The position numbers and the translations under genes were made by a program. This document shows, one piece after another, positions 14,676 through 17,609 of a stretch of DNA of 17,609 bases; position 1 is the stretch's first letter; every line of letters starts with the position of its first letter. A model generated the notes under the pieces. That model ran no database searches. It saw only the letters and a program-made list of their open reading frames with translations, and was not told the origin of the DNA. This stretch comes from Deltaproteobacteria bacterium (GTDB lineage: Bacteria > Myxococcota_A > UBA9160 > PR03): positions 1-17,609 of the forward strand of contig JAGSPS010000018.1 in assembly GCA_018262315.1 (NCBI GenBank), given 5' to 3'.

Positions 14676-15047
14676 GTGCGCGGCGCTTTGCGACCGCAAC
14701 TGGAGCCCGAGTTCCTGGCCGAGCGCCGGGGCGACTCGCACCACGAGTTCGACTTGCGCGTGCCCGAGCACCTGGCCGTCTGGCCGGGACACTTTCCCGA
14801 GTTCTTCGTCGTGCCCGGCGTACTCCAGGTAGATTGGGTGCTGCGAATCGCGAGCGATCGCCTCGGGCTCGCCGGCGCTCCGCGGCGCATCGAAGCGCTC
14901 AAGTTCAAGACGCCCTTGCGCCCGCAGCAACTCTTCACCCTCAGTCTCGACGTCGCAGCGGACGGCTGCGTGCTCGACTTCGAGATGGCGGGGCCGGGCA
15001 AGGTGTTCTCGACGGGCCGATTCCGCCTGGATCGGGAGCCGCGGTGA
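14676..15047 (+). CDS. ApeI-like hotdog 3-hydroxyacyl-ACP dehydratase
   Basis: 123-residue single hotdog protein. The key segment is WPGHFPEFFVVPGVLQVDWV (about 30-49), with the catalytic-type His in GHFP and the following central helix, then RIEALKFKTPLRPQQLF and a C-terminal STGRFRLDRE strand. This is the APE/FabZ-like dehydratase pattern; it would remove water from the 3-hydroxyacyl-ACP to create each double bond. The start is GTG at 14676, five bases after the strong ribosome site GGGGAGG (14664-14670). In E. coli-type clusters an AMP ligase gene usually precedes this one; here it is absent and only 34 bases separate it from COG4648, the ligase being in the leftward operon. The stop overlaps the glycosyltransferase remnant by four bases (GTGA). 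Confidence 0.88.
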   Translation: MRGALRPQLEPEFLAERRGDSHHEFDLRVPEHLAVWPGHFPEFFVVPGVLQVDWVLRIASDRLGLAGAPRRIEALKFKTPLRPQQLFTLSLDVAADGCVLDFEMAGPGKVFSTGRFRLDREPR

Positions 15048-15309
15048 ACCCGTGCGTGCTCGTCTCCATCTACGATCACGCCTCGACCATCGAAGGCGCG
15101 ATCGACGACACGCAATCGCGCGCCTGGTCTCGGCAGGCGCTCCCGTGATCAACGTCCCGGCGCACGTGCGCTACGAAGCCGACGGGTTCTCGCACTTCGA
15201 CCTGTTGCGCGATGGCCTGCGGAGGCTCCGGACGAATCCGCGATTCGTGCGGAGCATGCTGTCGCGCCTGCCCGGTTTGCTCGCGCGTCGGTTCGGAGCG
15301 GGCGCGTGA
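15044..15309 (+). pseudogene. Glycosyltransferase family 2 remnant with ~480-base internal deletion
   Basis: The GTG at 15044 opens a frame reading VNPCVLVSIYDHASTIEGAI, nearly collinear with the first 20 residues of the intact glycosyltransferase at 7986-8732 (MNPCLLIPIYEHGSTI). It hits TGA at 15146-15148. A different frame then continues from about 15105 with AIARLVSAGAPVINVPAHVRY and ends in LPGLLARRF at 15309, matching the C-terminal 66 residues of the intact paralogue. Missing are about residues 22-182, including the DGS and DxD motifs, so it cannot be active. It keeps both ancestral junctions: GTGA overlap with the dehydratase upstream and GTGA overlap with the acyltransferase at 15306, where APE clusters normally have a glycosyltransferase/acyltransferase pair (ApeJ). 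Confidence 0.88.
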
Positions 15310-16274
15310 CGCGTCGCGACGCATGGTACGAGCACGACGAACGCGGCTCCGCCTCCGCGGTGCGCGCGGGCGCATGGCTGTATCGACGTTTCGGGCAACG
15401 CATGGCGCGCGTCCTGGTGGTTCCGATCGTGGCCTACTTCTACGCAACGGGGTCGGCGGCGCGCCGGGCCTCGCTCGACTACCTGCGCCGCGTCTACCAG
15501 AATCCGGACGGAGCGCGGGTGCTCGCTGGTCCGCCGCGCCAGCGCCACGTGTTCCTCCACTTTCTGGCCTTCGGCACCTCGATCGTGGACCGGATGGGAT
15601 TCTGGCTCGGAACGCGCTCCGACTACGCGCTCGCCGTGACGGGCGAAGACCATCTGGATCGCGTTGCGCGCGACGGGCGCGGGGCGCTGGTGCTCGGATC
15701 CCACCTCGGCAGCTTCGACGCAATGCGTCTGTTGGCGACGGGCTCGCGGGTCACCGTCAACATCCTCATGTACACGCAGCACGCCGCCCGCATCAACGCG
15801 CTCTTCGATCGACTCGGCGCGCTCGCCAGGGAGAGCCTGACGCGCGTGCGGGTCATCCCTGTGCGCACGGATTCGTTCGACCACGTACTCGCCGCGCGCG
15901 CCTGCGTGGAGCGCGGCGAGGTCGTCGCGATCCTGGCTGATCGGAGCCCTCCGAGCGGCGTCCAGCGCGACTGCAGCGTTGCCTTTCTCGGCGGGCGCGC
16001 TGCGATCCCGCAAGGACCGTTCCGGCTCGCTGCCGCGCTCGCCTGTCCGGTGTTGTTCATGGTCGCGCTGCGGACCGGCGACCGCGCCTACTCGATCGAC
16101 GTGGAACTGCTCTCGGACCGCATCGAGCTGCCCCGCAAGGGACGCGAGCAAGCGCTCGCCAGCTACTGTCAGCGCTACGCCGATCGACTCGCGCGCCACT
16201 GCCTGCGAGCGCCCTATCAGTGGTTCAACTTCTACGACTTCTTTCGCGATGGAGTCGAAACACCGCGTGAGTGA
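15306..16274 (+). CDS. LpxL/HtrB-like acyltransferase
   Basis: 322-residue member of the bacterial lipid A biosynthesis acyltransferase family. The H-x4-D catalytic motif is GSHLGSFDAM (His133, Asp138). Also seen are LADRSPPSG (210-218), GRAAIPQGPFRLA (230-242) in the usual positions, and the family-typical C-terminal APYQWFNFYDFF (302-313). A hydrophobic N-terminal stretch (about 35-47) suggests membrane association. It corresponds to the acyltransferase half of ApeJ-type proteins and would place an acyl or aryl-polyenoyl chain on a membrane lipid. The start is GTG at 15306, overlapping the end of the glycosyltransferase remnant by four bases. The frame is complete despite its damaged neighbours. 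Confidence 0.9.
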   Translation: MTRRDAWYEHDERGSASAVRAGAWLYRRFGQRMARVLVVPIVAYFYATGSAARRASLDYLRRVYQNPDGARVLAGPPRQRHVFLHFLAFGTSIVDRMGFWLGTRSDYALAVTGEDHLDRVARDGRGALVLGSHLGSFDAMRLLATGSRVTVNILMYTQHAARINALFDRLGALARESLTRVRVIPVRTDSFDHVLAARACVERGEVVAILADRSPPSGVQRDCSVAFLGGRAAIPQGPFRLAAALACPVLFMVALRTGDRAYSIDVELLSDRIELPRKGREQALASYCQRYADRLARHCLRAPYQWFNFYDFFRDGVETPRE

Positions 16275-16713
16275 ATTTCCGCCGGTCCGCGAGCTGGTGC
16301 CGCACGCCGGCCCGATGGTTCTCCTCGACGAGGTGCTCGCGCACGACGAGCTGGCGACGACCTGCGCCGTCGCGATTGTCGCGCAGGAGCTGTTCCGCGA
16401 ACCGGACGGCAGCGTTCCCGTCTGGATCGGCATCGAGTACATGGCGCAGTGCATCGCCGTCCATGCCGGACTCGTGCAGCGCGCGACCGGCAACCGCGAA
16501 CCGCAACGCGGCTTCCTGGTGGGAGCCAGGGCACTGCGTTTCCATGTCGATCGATTCCCAGCCGACCAGCGTCTCCTCGCGACGGTACGGCGTCGGTGGG
16601 CGGGAGGCACGACCCTGGTCTCCTTCGACTGCGAGCTGCGGGATGCCGACGGCGGCAGCCTGCTTGCAGAAGGTCGGCTCAACTGCTTCGTTCCGCGCGC
16701 GGGCACCGGATAG
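16267..16713 (+). CDS. ApeP-like hotdog dehydratase
   Basis: 148-residue hotdog protein of the APE 'ApeP' type, the second dehydratase of aryl polyene synthases. Seen: LVPHAGPMVLLDEVL near the start, VWIGIEYMAQCIAVHAG in the middle (the central hotdog helix) and RGFLVGARALRFHV. It is thought to act with the ApeI-type enzyme in double-bond formation. I favour the GTG at 16267, which overlaps the acyltransferase stop by eight bases and matches the usual N-terminal length; ATG at 16249 adds six residues and has no ribosome site. The gene stops nine bases before the ketoreductase start and appears intact. Confidence 0.87.
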   Translation: MSEFPPVRELVPHAGPMVLLDEVLAHDELATTCAVAIVAQELFREPDGSVPVWIGIEYMAQCIAVHAGLVQRATGNREPQRGFLVGARALRFHVDRFPADQRLLATVRRRWAGGTTLVSFDCELRDADGGSLLAEGRLNCFVPRAGTG

Positions 16714-16722
16714 GAACGAACC

Positions 16723-17419
16723 ATGAAGCGTCGCGTGTTGGTGACGGGCGGAAGTCGGGGCATCGGCGCGGCGATCGCCGCGCGACTCGCCCGCGACGGC
16801 TTCGCGATCGCCGTGAACTACCGCGAGCGCGCCGACGCCGCGCAGGCGACGGTCGCGGCGATCCGCGAGCACGGCGGAGAAGCGAGCGCGCTCTGCTTCG
16901 ACGTCGCGGATCGAGAGGCCTGCGCCCGCGAGCTCGCGCGCGACCTCGAGTCCGGCGGCCCCTACTACGGCGTCGTGTGCAATGCGGGAACGCATGCGGA
17001 CGCACCGTTCCCGGGCATGAGCGGGGACGCCTGGGACCGCGTGCTGACGACCAACCTGGACGGCTTCTACAACGTCCTGCACCCGCTCGTCATGCCGATG
17101 ATTCGCGCGCGCCAGGGTGGGAGGATCGTGACGATCTCGTCGGTCTCGGGCCTGGCGGGCAATCGCGGGCAGACCAACTACAGCGCATCGAAGGCCGGCC
17201 TGATCGCCGCGACGCGCTCGCTCGCGCTGGAGCTGGCCAAGCGCGGCATCACGGCGAACAGTGCTCGCCGGCGCGCCGATCGAAGAGCTCACGAAGCTGA
17301 TTCCGATGCGCCGCATCGGGCAATCGCACGAGGTCGCGGCGGCCGTCGCGTTCCTGTGTTCCGACGAGGCTTCCTACATCACCGGGCAGGTGCTGGGCGT
17401 GAACGGGGGCCTGGCGTGA
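16723..17419 (+). pseudogene. 3-oxoacyl-ACP reductase (FabG/ApeQ-like), frameshifted by a ~35-base deletion
   Basis: Short-chain dehydrogenase meant to reduce the 3-oxoacyl-ACP with NADPH. The first 179 residues are perfect: nucleotide motif TGGSRGIG (8-15), NAG (87-89), Asn111, Ser140, Tyr153 and Lys157 (NYSASK). After GITANS the frame is wrong. From 17261 the +1 frame continues with LAGAPIEELTKLIPMRRIG and ITGQVLGVNGGLA to TGA 17417-17419, the proper family C-terminus. The expected VAPG-x-I-x-T segment is missing, so about 32-35 bases were lost at about 17260. Without this region the cofactor/substrate loop and the tetramer interface are gone; the unshifted frame instead reads arginine-rich sequence to 17538. 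The ATG has a fair ribosome site (AGGA). Confidence 0.85.
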
Positions 17420-17453
17420 ACCCCAGGGTGGTCGCGTTCGGGGGAATGGCGCT
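17416..17453 (+). pseudogene. Possible 5' stub of a lost ketosynthase gene
   Basis: A GTG overlapping the ketoreductase stop (GTGA at 17416-17419) starts VNPRVVAFGGMAL, which resembles the first strand of a beta-ketoacyl synthase. APE clusters often have a ketosynthase (ApeR) directly after the ketoreductase. No ketosynthase sequence follows; after about 12 codons the DNA instead reads well on the opposite strand. The stub is too short for certainty. Confidence 0.25.
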
Positions 17454-17609
17454 CTACTGCGTCGCCTCGACGGTGCCCGGCGAAGCGGGATCGGAATCGA
17501 CCCGCACTTCGAGGTCGGTTTCGACCTCGACCTCGTAGAGTTCGTCCGACGGTCCCGCGCCGATTGGCGAGTCGTCCCACCAATTGCCCTCGCCGTCGCT
17601 CTGCACGTA
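17454..17609 (-). CDS. Partial leftward reading frame, unknown function (C-terminus)
   Basis: An open frame enters from the right edge on the minus strand and stops at TAG 17456-17454 after 51 codons. It reads YVQSDGEGNWWDDSPIGAGP and then an acidic stretch, DELYEVEVETDLEVRVDSD. About four fifths of the codons end in G or C, as in the real genes nearby, which the overlapping plus-strand frame does not explain as well. I do not recognise the family; its start lies outside the window. It converges on the end of the rightward biosynthetic operon. Confidence 0.45.
   Translation of the reverse strand, partial: YVQSDGEGNWWDDSPIGAGPSDELYEVEVETDLEVRVDSDPASPGTVEATQ

Noticed and set aside
15149..16763. 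Long minus-strand frame opposite the acyltransferase and dehydratase genes
   Set aside because: It is antisense to two well-supported genes and lacks recognisable motifs.
1..17609. tRNA or rRNA genes, CRISPR arrays, insertion sequences, integrase or attachment sites
   Set aside because: Looked for by eye on both strands; none seen. The deletions have no transposase or terminal repeats next to them.

Overview
The window is about 17.6 kb of very GC-rich DNA with bacterial gene density, many 1-14 base gene overlaps and frequent GTG starts. Two lipobox proteins, a LolA-type carrier, an MMPL/RND exporter and two acyltransferase families point to a Gram-negative host. Base composition and gene families would suit a deltaproteobacterial-type lineage such as Myxococcota or Binatota, but that placement is a guess.

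Almost the whole window is one aryl polyene (APE / xanthomonadin / flexirubin-type) pigment-lipid locus, a type II fatty-acid-like polyketide system. It is arranged as several transcription units. (1) Leftward, 4347 to 1: hotdog thioesterase, chorismatase, AMP-dependent aryl ligase, ketosynthase and the start of a chain-length-factor-like ketosynthase, mostly translationally coupled. (2) Rightward, 4479-5837: a radical SAM enzyme, divergent from unit 1 across a 131-base gap that holds a perfect 12+12 base inverted repeat. (3) Leftward, 5935-6255: a small TRL-type lipoprotein of lower GC with its own sigma70-like promoter and a 16-base palindrome. (4) Leftward, 12648 to 6392: LolA-like carrier, MMPL exporter, a 31-residue membrane micro-ORF, DUF3261 lipoprotein, a 20-codon leader ORF, family 2 glycosyltransferase, NodB deacetylase and class I methyltransferase. 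(5) Rightward, 12770-17419: PlsC-like acyltransferase, acyl carrier protein, ACP remnant, COG4648 membrane protein, ApeI-like dehydratase, glycosyltransferase remnant, LpxL/HtrB-like acyltransferase, ApeP-like dehydratase and a frameshifted ketoreductase. A partial leftward reading frame enters from the right edge.

Proposed logic (inference from families): the chorismatase makes a hydroxybenzoate from chorismate. The ligase activates it for the ACP. Ketosynthase plus chain-length factor, ketoreductase and hotdog dehydratases would build the conjugated polyene. The PlsC and LpxL-like acyltransferases and the glycosyltransferase would attach it to a lipid or sugar carrier. LolA-like protein, MMPL exporter and DUF3261 lipoprotein would move it to the outer membrane. 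Chorismatase in place of an ammonia-lyase makes this a xanthomonadin-like, shikimate-fed variant.

The most striking observation is that the rightward operon carries three clear internal deletions: the second ACP lacks its phosphopantetheine segment in frame, the glycosyltransferase has lost about 480 bases out of frame, and the ketoreductase has lost about 35 bases out of frame after an intact catalytic tetrad. A possible fourth lesion leaves only the first codons of a following ketosynthase. The leftward units look intact, and an intact glycosyltransferase paralogue lies there. Either half of this pathway is decaying or being rebuilt, or the assembly is damaged at these places.
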